DNA of 57,558 bases from contig CAZDAW010000011.1 of NCBI GenBank assembly GCA_964503685.1, forward strand, positions 1-57,558, in the 5' to 3' direction. The stretch is from CAZDAW01 sp964503685. Lineage in GTDB: Bacteria; Chloroflexota; Anaerolineae; Anaerolineales; Anaerolineaceae. A program made the translations under genes and the position numbers. Below, one piece after another: positions 31,654 through 40,009 of this stretch. Every line of letters begins with the position of its first letter. Position 1 is the first letter of the stretch. Under the pieces are notes generated by a model. It was given only the letters and a program-made list of their open reading frames with translations. It had not been told where the DNA came from and ran no database searches.

Positions 31654-33258
31654 ATGAGTATGGCGCCTGGAGCTTTCGGGATAGATATGAGCTGCAACGA
31701 TTTACCAAACAAAGTTGTGCTATCACATCTGTTTTCAGAAATACCTCTGACTTTGCCTGTTCAAATCCCTGGGGTGGAAATTTCCGGTATCGCTCTGGAT
31801 TCTCGCCAGGTTCAGCCTGGATATCTTTTTGTTGCTCTCGTTGGCGGTTCTGCCGATGGTCACCGCTATATTCCTGCCGCTGTCGAACGTGGGGCGGCGG
31901 CGGTAGTCGGCTCTCAATCTCTCAGCGGTTTGTCGGTTCCGTATATCCAGGTAAAGGATACCCGCCAGGCGCTGCCGCATATCGCCGCAGCTTTTTATGG
32001 TTACCCCGCTCGCAAATTGACAGTGATCGGTGTGACCGGCACGGATGGCAAAACGACGACCTCGAATTTGATCTATCAGATTTTGCGGGCTGCTGGTTTG
32101 CGCGTCGGGATTATTTCGACGGTCAATGCTACTATCGGCGACGAAGTACTTGATACCGGTTTTCACGTCACCACGCCGGATGCCCCCGATGTGCAGTATT
32201 ATCTGGCGCGCATGGCCGCGGCTGGGCTAACTCACGTGGTGCTCGAAGCGACCTCTCATGGACTGGCGCAGTATCGGGTGGATGCCTGCGAATTTGATGT
32301 TGGCGTCGTCACGAATATCACTCATGAGCATCTGGATTATCACGGCTCTTATGAAGAGTACCGCGCCGCCAAGGCGCGCCTGTTCAGCGGGCTGGCAGAA
32401 ACGCGCATCAAACCGCAGGGCAATCCGCGTTGCGCGGTGCTCAATCGGGATGATTCTTCTTATGACTACCTCGCCCAAATAACCGGCGTCCGGCATATCG
32501 CTTACGGTTTGTCGCCCGAAGCGGAAATCCGCGCCGAAAATATTAATCCGGCGCCCGATGGCATCCATTTCGACGTGGTCGGACGTGGTTTCAGGACGGC
32601 ATTGTTCACCCATTTGGCAGGCGTCTATAACGTGTCAAACTGCCTGGCAGCGTTTACGACTGCTACCCAGGTATTGGATATCAACCTGGAAACTGCCAGC
32701 CAGGGAATTGCTGCGCTGGCGGGCGTTCCCGGTCGTATGGAACGAATTGACCTTGGGCAGCCTTTCACAGCGATTGTTGATTTCGCGCATACGCCCAATG
32801 CCTTGCGGCGGGCGCTCGAATCAGCGCGTGTGATGACGGATGGGAGAGTGATTGCCGTATTCGGTTCAGCGGGTCTGCGTGACCGTGAGAAGCGACGTAT
32901 GATGGCAGAGGTTTCTGCACAACTGGCCGATTTGTCCATCTTCACTGCGGAGGACCCGCGCACTGAATCACTGGAGAGCATTCTGGAGGAGATGGCCCAG
33001 GGTGCTATCTCACGCGGCGCGGTTGAAGGCGAATCTTTCTGGCGCGTTCCTGACCGGGGAAATGCCATTCGGTATGCTTTAAAAATTGCGAGACCGGGCG
33101 ACCTGGTCATCGCCTGCGGCAAGGGGCATGAACAGTCGATGTGTTTCGGCGAAACTGAATATGCCTGGGACGACCGGATTGCCATGCGGGCTGCCCTGGC
33201 AGAATACCTGGGTGTGCCGGGTGAGAAAATGCCGTATCTGCCCACGTGCGATAAATGA
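31654..33258 (+). CDS. MurE-like UDP-MurNAc-tripeptide ligase
   Basis: 534 residues at most. P-loop GVTGTDGKTTT, the carbamylated-lysine region and the C-terminal AEDPRTESLE are in the MurE order. The usual DNPR motif, which selects meso-diaminopimelate, reads EDPR here, so the added amino acid is uncertain. The start is unclear: ATG 31654, 31660 or 31687 all fit; GGGG lies before the first two. It stands alone between two terminator-bounded units, away from other mur genes. Confidence 0.85.
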   Translation: MSMAPGAFGIDMSCNDLPNKVVLSHLFSEIPLTLPVQIPGVEISGIALDSRQVQPGYLFVALVGGSADGHRYIPAAVERGAAAVVGSQSLSGLSVPYIQVKDTRQALPHIAAAFYGYPARKLTVIGVTGTDGKTTTSNLIYQILRAAGLRVGIISTVNATIGDEVLDTGFHVTTPDAPDVQYYLARMAAAGLTHVVLEATSHGLAQYRVDACEFDVGVVTNITHEHLDYHGSYEEYRAAKARLFSGLAETRIKPQGNPRCAVLNRDDSSYDYLAQITGVRHIAYGLSPEAEIRAENINPAPDGIHFDVVGRGFRTALFTHLAGVYNVSNCLAAFTTATQVLDINLETASQGIAALAGVPGRMERIDLGQPFTAIVDFAHTPNALRRALESARVMTDGRVIAVFGSAGLRDREKRRMMAEVSAQLADLSIFTAEDPRTESLESILEEMAQGAISRGAVEGESFWRVPDRGNAIRYALKIARPGDLVIACGKGHEQSMCFGETEYAWDDRIAMRAALAEYLGVPGEKMPYLPTCDK

Positions 33259-33273
33259 TACAATGAACTTGAT

Positions 33274-33354
33274 ATGTCACGCGATTTTCTGCAAGAGATG
33301 ATTCAGACGGCCAGATTGGCTGTATTGCCTTTTAGCTTGATGATGCTTAAATAA
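33274..33354 (+). other. 26-codon open frame, possibly a gene remnant
   Basis: After MurE, TACAAT with an extended TGA (33256-33264) precedes ATG 33274, giving a 26-residue peptide with an amphipathic start (MSRDFLQEMIQTARLAVLPF) before a stop. It may be the N-terminal stub of a degraded gene or just chance. No ribosome site. Confidence 0.25.
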
Positions 33355-33394
33355 CTGTCTGATCAGTTTGCGGTGGTCGCTTGGGAGGTGCGAT

Positions 33395-34396
33395 ATGCAA
33401 AAGTCATTCAATAAGTTGGTGATGTTGATAAGCATTGGGTTGATATTTATTTTCAGCCTTTCAGGTTGCGCTGGGCAAAAAGTGGTTGAGGCAACCGAAC
33501 TGCCTTCTCAACTCAGGCTTGCTGGGTTGTCGCCCACGCCGTTTCTGACCATTGCAGCACCGCAAACCACTGAGATCAATGTGCCCCTTACCCCTGATTC
33601 TGCGTCCGCTGAAGAAACGCCTCTCCCCAAATCGCCTGAAGGCGCTGAGCCATTGCCGGCTGAACCCCGGCAGATTGAATTTCAAAGCGCCGATGGCGAG
33701 ACGCTCAGGGGGATGTATTATCCAGCCGCGCAAAACCCGGCCCCGTTGATTATCCTGATGCACTGGGCGCCGGGCGATCAGAATGATTGGAGTGAAATTG
33801 CTTACTGGCTGCAAAATCGCGGCCTTGGCAGCGAATCCGGCGGCGCTTCGCCGGATATGCCGTGGAAAGATCGTTCATGGTTCCCTGTGTTGGGCGAGGA
33901 GAAATCATTTGCCGTATTTACTTTCACCTTTCGCGGGTGTGAGGGCGGCTGCAAGGATTTCAGCCCGACTGTCCGCCAGCAGTGGCTTTCAGATGCGCAA
34001 TCGGCGGTATTGAAGGCTTCCGAATTGGAAGGGATCATCCCAGGTCAGATCGTGATGGTCGGCGCCAGTATTGGAGCAGATGGGGCGGCGGATGGCTGCG
34101 CCTACCTCAACACCGTGCAAGAGAATACCTGCCAGGGCGCGTTTTCTCTTTCACCCGGCGATTACTTGCGTCTGCCCTATATTGGAACGGTCAGTAACAT
34201 GGGCGGAAAACCGGCCTGGTGTCTGTTCTCTACTGATGATACAGAATCTGCCCAGGTGTGTAAACAGGCTGCGGGCGACAATTACAAACCCATCGAGTAT
34301 GCTGGCAGCGCTCATGGTATGAGTCTGATCGCGCCGGATGTTGATCCCAATCCCTTACATCTCTTGCTTGATTTCCTTGCCCTTGTAATTAAATAA
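33395..34396 (+). CDS. Lipoprotein alpha/beta hydrolase
   Basis: 333 residues from ATG 33395, which has GGGAGGTG upstream. Lipobox FSLSGC near residue 22, then a Pro/Thr linker to about 95. The hydrolase core shows nucleophile GASIGA (Ser in G-x-S-x-G), an acid near FSTDD and the His in GSAHGM. This is a dienelactone-hydrolase-like layout. Substrate unknown; anchored outside the membrane. Confidence 0.82.
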   Translation: MQKSFNKLVMLISIGLIFIFSLSGCAGQKVVEATELPSQLRLAGLSPTPFLTIAAPQTTEINVPLTPDSASAEETPLPKSPEGAEPLPAEPRQIEFQSADGETLRGMYYPAAQNPAPLIILMHWAPGDQNDWSEIAYWLQNRGLGSESGGASPDMPWKDRSWFPVLGEEKSFAVFTFTFRGCEGGCKDFSPTVRQQWLSDAQSAVLKASELEGIIPGQIVMVGASIGADGAADGCAYLNTVQENTCQGAFSLSPGDYLRLPYIGTVSNMGGKPAWCLFSTDDTESAQVCKQAAGDNYKPIEYAGSAHGMSLIAPDVDPNPLHLLLDFLALVIK

Positions 34397-34421
34397 TCTA
34401 TTTGTGAGGAAATTACAATGA

Positions 34422-34444
34422 GGTGGGTTGTTCAATAACCCACC
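34422..34444. terminator. Convergent hairpin terminator
   Basis: GGTGGGTT (34422-34429) and AACCCACC (34437-34444) form a perfect 8-bp stem with a 7-base loop, between the convergent hydrolase and 34515 genes. A T-containing tail (TGTTTT) follows on the plus strand. Probably serves the plus gene, perhaps both. Confidence 0.65.
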
Positions 34445-34514
34445 CCAAAGTGTTTTAAATAAAGGCTTTTATTTTCAAGTAATTCCCGATTTGTTGAATT
34501 CTCAATGCGTCATT

Positions 34515-35276
34515 TCAGGGATTGACTTTATTCACCTCGGCTTGAAGTGCAGGCTTTAACGTTCCAAATTCTAACCCTTGTGCTGCCGCATAATCCTTTA
34601 TTAGAATTTGTGAATCTGGTAAAGGACTCTCAATAATTTCTTCGATGATCGTTTGTGGCACACCCCAATCGAGTAAATCCTGGAAAGTCGTTGTGCCCCG
34701 GATGATCCGCTCTTCGCTGCTATGTTCAGGGACAGATGTCGGTACAGCCAGTGTTTCATCCTGCGGGAGGGGCGCCTCGATTGGTTGGTCGCTGTTATTA
34801 AGGTTGACAGTGTGGTTTTCGAGATAGATGGATTGTTCAGGACTCATTTTATCGTTTTGTTTAAGGGGTCCAACTGCATCATTGAGTAGATAGACGTCTT
34901 CAGTTAAATCATAAGGAAGTCCTTTATAGAGTGCAACAAACAATCGCACCGATGACGTTCCAATTTCGGTATCGAGCGTCTCGTATAGTTCTTCTAGATT
35001 TTTTACCTGATATTGAACCGGATTACTTTCTTCTGGAAGACGAAAAGCAATTTTTAAGTCTTCTATGGGTATATCGAACAGGTCTGATATCTCTCCAAAG
35101 GTGTAAGAGCCGCGGATATCTGCCGGGTTATACTGTCCGGCAGCCTCACCTTCTTCATATTTTGCCGGTTGTTTCGTGTTTGTTGTTTGCCACCAACCTG
35201 TGGCGGTGGTGATGCCAATGCTTCCAAAAAGGATAACCAGGATAATAATTCCCAGGGGTTTTGAAGTGAGTTTCAT
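34515..35276 (-). CDS. Membrane-anchored protein with two repeats of a small domain
   Basis: 253 residues. N-terminal hydrophobic anchor (about 8-28), then two copies of a unit. The first begins IRGSYTFGEISDLFDIPIED (about residue 54) and the second begins IRGTTTFQDLLDWGVPQ (about 190), each followed by an LPEES/PLPDS turn and a small helix pair. The unit recurs in bacterial membrane redox proteins, but no enzyme role is known. Last gene of the operon; its ATG follows the NapH-like stop by one base. Confidence 0.65.
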   Translation of the reverse strand: MKLTSKPLGIIILVILFGSIGITTATGWWQTTNTKQPAKYEEGEAAGQYNPADIRGSYTFGEISDLFDIPIEDLKIAFRLPEESNPVQYQVKNLEELYETLDTEIGTSSVRLFVALYKGLPYDLTEDVYLLNDAVGPLKQNDKMSPEQSIYLENHTVNLNNSDQPIEAPLPQDETLAVPTSVPEHSSEERIIRGTTTFQDLLDWGVPQTIIEEIIESPLPDSQILIKDYAAAQGLEFGTLKPALQAEVNKVNP

Positions 35277-35277
35277 G

Positions 35278-36105
35278 TTATTTCCTCCGAGTCGTGAATT
35301 CGACCGTTGCTGCTACAGGACAGATGGCTTCTGACGTGCATTTCAGACAACTGATGCATTGGTGATCGCGGACGATCTTTTTGCTCATAACCGGGATGTT
35401 CATCGGGCAAGTGCGGTTGCAGGCGCCATCGAGTTTGCAGGTTGATTCATCGCGTCGGATGCTGAAAATGCGAAAGAGATTGAATATCCCTAATACAGCC
35501 CCGTATGGACAAGCATATTTACACCACGGGCGTTCAATAAATAATGAGGCGATCAGAGTAATTCCCAGGATAATCAGACCACCGATAGCGACTTCGCTGG
35601 TCCAAAAGTTGAACAGGGCAAAATAGGGGTCATAATCGCTGAAAAACAGTGTTGCACTTGTCGCGGTCATATAGATAACCCACGCCAGCACAAGATAGCG
35701 TGCGTATCTTAATACCCGGTCCACCGTGTATGGGATTAAATGATTATATTTTCTACCCCATAAGCGTTTGCCGATCTTGCCAACCCATTCTTGAATTGTC
35801 CCTAATGGGCAAACCCAACCGCAGAATACCGGTCCGAATAATAGCGCCAGAATAAAACCGACGATCATGAGTATGAAGGATGATTCGTGTATTTTTTGGA
35901 CGAAAGTACCTGTGGTAATGTATTGGTAAATCGTTACCACGCCGCCAAAGGGGCACAAGGCATGCAATGATGCACTGGAGAGGAAATCGATTCCCTTGCC
36001 TTCGGCTGCTAAGGTATGGTTAATTGCAATTGTGGCAATCAATCCGAAAAAGAAAATTTGTACTAAACTGCGCATCCAGAGGTTTCGTTTACGAAATAAT
36101 TTCAT
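35278..36105 (-). CDS. NapH-like membrane polyferredoxin
   Basis: 275 residues from ATG 36105 (GGAG upstream). Membrane segments alternate with the cysteine motifs CPFGG, FCGWVCPLG and CKYACPYG on the cytoplasmic side, and a C-terminal pair of 4Fe-4S motifs (CNRTCPMNIP; CISCLKC with ICP). The family (NapH/NosR/RdxH-like) carries electrons between the quinone pool and periplasmic or peripheral partners. Its partner here is probably encoded in the same operon. Confidence 0.88.
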   Translation of the reverse strand: MKLFRKRNLWMRSLVQIFFFGLIATIAINHTLAAEGKGIDFLSSASLHALCPFGGVVTIYQYITTGTFVQKIHESSFILMIVGFILALLFGPVFCGWVCPLGTIQEWVGKIGKRLWGRKYNHLIPYTVDRVLRYARYLVLAWVIYMTATSATLFFSDYDPYFALFNFWTSEVAIGGLIILGITLIASLFIERPWCKYACPYGAVLGIFNLFRIFSIRRDESTCKLDGACNRTCPMNIPVMSKKIVRDHQCISCLKCTSEAICPVAATVEFTTRRK

Positions 36106-36137
36106 GAGAATAACTCCATTATTAAAGTAGTGCAGCC

Positions 36138-36161
36138 GGGGCGAGTTATCCAACCCGCCCC
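36138..36161 (-). other. Intercistronic hairpin in the DUF2202 operon
   Basis: GGGGCGAGTT (36138-36147) and AACCCGCCCC (36152-36161) pair with one mismatch, between the DUF2202 stop and the NapH-like start. Without a clear T tract it may attenuate the downstream genes rather than stop transcription. Confidence 0.5.
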
Positions 36162-36179
36162 ATTGTTGTGAATATTGTT

Positions 36180-36794
36180 TTAGTTGCAGGCTTCAAAAAC
36201 CGGAAGATGATTGTTGAGAGAGGCGTCGCGTAGATTGGTGAAAACCCGGGTTATATCAGCATGATTGATCTCAGGGAACAATTTATCATACAGCGCTGCA
36301 TCGGCAATTTCAGCGTCCGCTCCTGCCTGGCAGGCATCTGCCAGTGTTGCGTACGTTGGATACTGGTTTGTTGTTGAGGGCTGATAGCTGATTCCATATT
36401 TATCGGCTTGTCTTTGGAGGACGTTGATGTGTTGTTGTTCAGAACTGGCAATCACGTTGAACGGGTAAACATCGCCCTGAGCGTTTAATACACTGGTATA
36501 TAGACCGAGCGCATTGTACTCTTCATCAATTGCTTTCTTGAGCGCTTCAATTTCACTGTCTGATAATGGGGATAGGGCTAAACCACCTGTATTGCCTCCA
36601 CCGTTACCGTTATTATTTGGATTATTGCCAGGGGTCAATCCAACCCCATTACCGGCGCCGTTACCACGTCCTCTTCCGTTAGGCCCTGTTTCTAACCCGG
36701 CTGCCTGTACTTGAGTTGTTGGAATGCAAGCAGATAAGGCAAGGCCAAGAATAACCATTAAAATCAAGCTACCTGTAAAATATTTTCTTAACAT
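36180..36794 (-). CDS. DUF2202 ferritin-like lipoprotein
   Basis: 204 residues. Lipobox ALSAC near residue 22; a Gly/Asn-rich linker (about 32-72) leads to a helical DUF2202 domain with the conserved EEYNAL and SSEQQHINVL, whose Glu/His resemble di-iron ferritin-like sites. DUF2202 proteins are exported and often sit with redox or stress genes; the metal content is inferred. First gene of the operon with NapH-like and repeat proteins. AGGAG precedes the ATG. Confidence 0.85.
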   Translation of the reverse strand: MLRKYFTGSLILMVILGLALSACIPTTQVQAAGLETGPNGRGRGNGAGNGVGLTPGNNPNNNGNGGGNTGGLALSPLSDSEIEALKKAIDEEYNALGLYTSVLNAQGDVYPFNVIASSEQQHINVLQRQADKYGISYQPSTTNQYPTYATLADACQAGADAEIADAALYDKLFPEINHADITRVFTNLRDASLNNHLPVFEACN

Positions 36795-36822
36795 TTTAGA
36801 TACTCCTGTTATATTTGTATTC

Positions 36823-36850
36823 GATCAGGTGATAGGATATTGTCCTGATC
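36823..36850 (-). promoter_or_regulatory. Inverted repeat upstream of the DUF2202 operon
   Basis: GATCAGG (36823-36829) and CCTGATC (36844-36850) are exact reverse complements, 14 bases apart, and an inner AGGA/TCCT pair adds symmetry. They lie 29-56 bases ahead of the DUF2202 start, where an operator would be expected. Confidence 0.5.
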
Positions 36851-36910
36851 TAGGTACTATCTTACAGGAGAGATTTGATGATTCTTTGAATGAGATGTGA
36901 GGATTTTGTG

Positions 36911-36944
36911 AAGAAAAGACCTCCGGGGTATTGCACCCGGAGGT
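36911..36944 (-). terminator. Intrinsic terminator of pnp
   Basis: On the minus strand ACCTCCGGG (36944-36936) and CCCGGAGGT (36927-36919) form a perfect 9-bp stem, followed by CTTTTCTT. It is ten bases after the pnp stop. Confidence 0.85.
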
Positions 36945-36954
36945 TTGCTGTATA

Positions 36955-39216
36955 TTATCTTCGGTTGTAACCGCCTGAATTACGGTTGCCGCCTCGGTCG
37001 TTGCCGCCGCGGTTGTAACCACCACCGCCGCCGCGCCCGCCTTGCGGTCTGCCGCCCCCGCCAGAACGTCCGCCGCCGCCGCTGCGACCGCCTTTGCGGT
37101 CGTGTTCCAGGGCTTCTTCAGCGGTCCAGCCTTCCAGCACTGCGGTCCGTGAAAGACGAACTTTCCCTGTGGAATCGATATCAGTGACCATCACGGTCAA
37201 CTCGTCGCCGATAGAAGCGATATCTTCCACCTTCTCCACCCGTTCGGTATCGAGTTGAGAGATATGCACCATGCCGTCTATGTTGGGCAGAATTTCGACA
37301 AACGCGCCGAAATCGGTTACTCGAACCACCTTGCCGGTGTAAATGCGCCCGATGATCGGGGTTTCGGTGAGCGATTCGATTCGTTCGCGGGCAAGCGCTT
37401 CGCCATCGCCGTCGGTCGCGGCGATGTAAACCGAGCCATCGTCCTGAATGTCAATCTTGGTGCCGGTCTCTTCCTGCAGACTGCGGATGTTTTTGCCGCC
37501 GGGGCCGATGATGGCGCCGATTTTATCCACCGGCACTTTAATCACCGTGATGCGCGGGGCGTGTGGTTTGAGTTCCGGGCGCGGCGCCGGAATAGTTGCA
37601 ATGATCTTATCCAAAATCTGCAAACGCGCCTGGCGTGCCTGTTCCAGAGCTTTTGTCATAATCTCGGTGGTAATGCCTTTGATCTTGATGTCCATCTGCA
37701 GAGCGGTGATGCCTTTATCCGTTCCAGCGACCTTGAAATCCATGTCGCCCAGGTGGTCTTCAAGCCCTTGAATATCGGTGAGAATAGAAAACTGATCGCC
37801 TTCCTTGATCAAACCCATTGCTACACCGGCAACCGGGGCCTTGATCGGAACACCGGTGTCCATCAATGCCAGCGTTGAACCACAAACGGACGCCATCGAT
37901 GACGAGCCGTTCGAGGACAGAACTTCGGACACCAAACGAAGTGTATAGGGGAACTCGTCTTCGGGCGGAATGACCGGGACGAGGGCGCGTTCAGCCAGCG
38001 CGCCGTGGCCGATTTCGCGGCGCGACTGGCCGCGTAATCCTTTCACCTCTCCGGTGGAATAGGGCGGGAAATTGTAGTGGTGCATGTAGCGCTTGGTCTC
38101 AGTCGGACTGAGATTGTCCAATTCTTGCGCCTCGCTGGGCGTACCGAGGGTGGCCATGGTGAGCACCTGCGTTTCGCCGCGGGTGAAGAGTCCTGAACCG
38201 TGCGCTCTTGGACTGATGTCCACTTCGCACCAGATCGGGCGGATTTCTTCCAGTTTTCTGCCATCCGGGCGCAATCCCTTCTTGAGGATGCGCTCGCGTA
38301 CCACTTTCTTGTAAACTTCTTCGAAAGCTGCTTTGACGCTGGGCGCCAGGGTTTCATCGCTGGCTGTCATCTCTTCCAGAATGCTTGCCTGAAGCGTATC
38401 AATGCTTTCGTTTAATTCTGCTTTTGTGTGAGGTCTGTCGAGGGCCTCATTCAGGGCGTTTTCGGCGCGTTGGGCAACTGAGTTGATGATGCTCTCATCC
38501 ACACTGTAGTGAACGATCTCGCGCTTCGGCTTGCCGATTTCCTGCGCCATTTTCTCTTGCACATCCACCAGCGGTTGGATGGCTTTGTGGCCGAATTCCA
38601 GCGCTTCCAGCATATCCTTCTCGCTGATTTCGTTAGAGCCCGATTCGACCATCAGGATGGCGTCCCGCGTCCCGGCGATGCGCAAGTCGAGGTCCGATTG
38701 TTCAATTTCGGCGAAGGTCGGGTTGGCGATTAATTCACCGTCGATGCGCCCCACGCGCACTGCGCCTACCGGACCGCCCCAGGGAATATCGGAAATCATC
38801 AGCGCAGCCGAAGCTGCATTGACGGCGGCGATATCCAAAGGGTTTTCATTGTCTGCTGAAAGTGAAAACAGAATGACCTGGACTTCGTTGCGCATGTCTT
38901 TTGGGAAGAGAGGGCGCAGCGGCCGGTCGGTCAGACGGGCTGTCAGGATGGCTTCGGTTGATGGTCGCCCTTCGCGGCGGAAGAATGAGCCAGGGATTCG
39001 CCCGCCGGCGTACATCCGTTCTTCGTACTCTACGCTCAACGGAAAAAAGTCAATCCCTTCACGTACTTCTGAACTCATTGTGGCGGCGGCAAAGACGATG
39101 CTATCGCCTATACGGACGGTGACAGCGCCGCCGGCCTGGCCGGCCAGTTTGCCGGTTTCGATTAAAATTGGCCGGTTGCCGATTGTTGCCTGATATTTCT
39201 TTGCTTCTGGTTGCAT
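36955..39216 (-). CDS. pnp: Polynucleotide phosphorylase
   Basis: 753 residues from ATG 39216 (GGAG upstream inside an earlier ATG). Two RNase PH domains, a KH domain with GAIIGPGGKNIRSLQEETG and an S1 domain (GRIYTGKVVRVTDFGAFVEI), in standard order. The RNA-degrading phosphorolysis site includes the second-core DMDFKVAGT. The tail of about 45 residues is rich in Gly, Arg and Asn (RGG-like), which probably adds RNA binding. It follows rpsO, as in most bacteria. Confidence 0.97.
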   Translation of the reverse strand: MQPEAKKYQATIGNRPILIETGKLAGQAGGAVTVRIGDSIVFAAATMSSEVREGIDFFPLSVEYEERMYAGGRIPGSFFRREGRPSTEAILTARLTDRPLRPLFPKDMRNEVQVILFSLSADNENPLDIAAVNAASAALMISDIPWGGPVGAVRVGRIDGELIANPTFAEIEQSDLDLRIAGTRDAILMVESGSNEISEKDMLEALEFGHKAIQPLVDVQEKMAQEIGKPKREIVHYSVDESIINSVAQRAENALNEALDRPHTKAELNESIDTLQASILEEMTASDETLAPSVKAAFEEVYKKVVRERILKKGLRPDGRKLEEIRPIWCEVDISPRAHGSGLFTRGETQVLTMATLGTPSEAQELDNLSPTETKRYMHHYNFPPYSTGEVKGLRGQSRREIGHGALAERALVPVIPPEDEFPYTLRLVSEVLSSNGSSSMASVCGSTLALMDTGVPIKAPVAGVAMGLIKEGDQFSILTDIQGLEDHLGDMDFKVAGTDKGITALQMDIKIKGITTEIMTKALEQARQARLQILDKIIATIPAPRPELKPHAPRITVIKVPVDKIGAIIGPGGKNIRSLQEETGTKIDIQDDGSVYIAATDGDGEALARERIESLTETPIIGRIYTGKVVRVTDFGAFVEILPNIDGMVHISQLDTERVEKVEDIASIGDELTVMVTDIDSTGKVRLSRTAVLEGWTAEEALEHDRKGGRSGGGGRSGGGGRPQGGRGGGGGYNRGGNDRGGNRNSGGYNRR

Positions 39217-39280
39217 TTTTTTCTCCATTCTTGCAAAAACCCCACATCAATTGGTTTTGCTCCCTCGTGACCGGAGGTAT

Positions 39281-39372
39281 GCAAATAACAAATGCCCAGG
39301 TCAGGGATTGAAAATTGCCGAGGATATAACATCCTCGCCAGGTTTCAACACCTGACCAGTGGGATTATTTGC
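39281..39372 (-). promoter_or_regulatory. Nested three-stem RNA structure in the pnp leader
   Basis: Three pairings are nested around one centre: GCAAATAA/TTATTTGC (39281-39288 with 39365-39372), GGTCAGG/CCTGACC (39299-39305 with 39351-39357) and CGAGGAT/ATCCTCG (39319-39325 with 39331-39337, 5-base loop). They would form one long interrupted hairpin 65 bases before pnp. In E. coli, pnp is autoregulated through a leader stem cut by RNase III; the same use here is inference. Confidence 0.7.
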
Positions 39373-39424
39373 CTAAAAAATTGTTTTGGTTATTCTCAAG
39401 TTAAATATAAATATGAAATCGTCA

Positions 39425-39466
39425 TAAACAAGACGAGTAGATGGGTTTGCAGTCACATCTACTCGT
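39425..39466 (-). terminator. Intrinsic terminator of rpsO
   Basis: On the minus strand ACGAGTAGATG (39466-39456) and CATCTACTCGT (39443-39433) form a perfect 11-bp stem, followed by CTTGTTTATG. It starts ten bases after the rpsO stop, so pnp expression needs readthrough or its own promoter. Confidence 0.8.
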
Positions 39467-39476
39467 TCAGGTTTGG

Positions 39477-39749
39477 CTATTTCTTGCGGATCTTCAACTG
39501 CTCGGTCAAGGCAAGATATCGATTGTATTCGTTCTGGCGCAGATATGCCAGAAGCCGACGGCGTTGCCCAACCAATTTAAGCAAGCCACGGCGGGACGAG
39601 TTATCGTGTTTGTTTGCCCGCAAATGTTCGGTAAGCTGATTGATCCGTTTGGTCAACAGCGCCACCTGAACGTCCGGTGAGCCCGTGTCGCTTTCATGGC
39701 GGTGATATTCTGCTATGATGGTACTTTTTGTTTCCTTATCTAATGACAT
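39477..39749 (-). CDS. rpsO: 30S ribosomal protein S15
   Basis: 90-residue S15, which binds the 16S central three-way junction. Diagnostic: HRHESDTGSPDVQVALLT (about residues 16-33), the RRGLLKLVGQRRRLLAYL block and a basic end. CAGGAGAA lies upstream. The usual partner pnp is next on the same strand. Confidence 0.97.
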   Translation of the reverse strand: MSLDKETKSTIIAEYHRHESDTGSPDVQVALLTKRINQLTEHLRANKHDNSSRRGLLKLVGQRRRLLAYLRQNEYNRYLALTEQLKIRKK

Positions 39750-39850
39750 GACGTCTGCTTTCTCCTGAAAAATAAATAAATGATCTTGAGCAGGTCTCCA
39801 TATCCACAGCTTTTCGCCGTAGAGTGGTCCAGTCAGCGCAGAACATTATA
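39750..39850 (-). promoter_or_regulatory. rpsO promoter and leader
   Basis: Minus-strand TATAAT (39850-39845) with an extended TGT just upstream gives a start near 39838 and an rpsO leader of about 90 bases. The leader includes GACTGGACCACTCTACGG-type sequence with local pairing potential. S15 represses itself through differing leader structures in several phyla; whether this leader does so is untested. The remaining stretch to 40009 holds a second -10-like TATAAT (39952-39947) and nothing coding. Confidence 0.55.
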
Positions 39851-40009
39851 ACAGAGTGCTATCGAATAGGGAAGGCTTGGGCAACCCGATTTTATCCCGC
39901 TTTTATTATCATCAGATACCCTTTCGCACGTTTTCTTTTCAAGCAGATTATACAGCAGGTTGCATCTCAAAAGAAGACAGGCGAATGATTTATTAGCTAT
40001 CTTTATGGA

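Noticed and set aside
31566..32153. Plus-strand open frame beginning at the atp terminator
   Set aside because: It overlaps MurE-like coding sequence in another frame and starts within the terminator hairpin.
36955..37100. Repetitive Gly/Arg/Asn sequence as an independent repeat element
   Set aside because: It is the coding sequence for the RGG-like tail of PNPase; the near-repeats follow from amino acid repetition.
39229..40009. tRNA or CRISPR between pnp and the HEAT-like gene
   Set aside because: I saw no cloverleaf-type arrangement or direct repeats; the pairings seen fit terminators and leaders.
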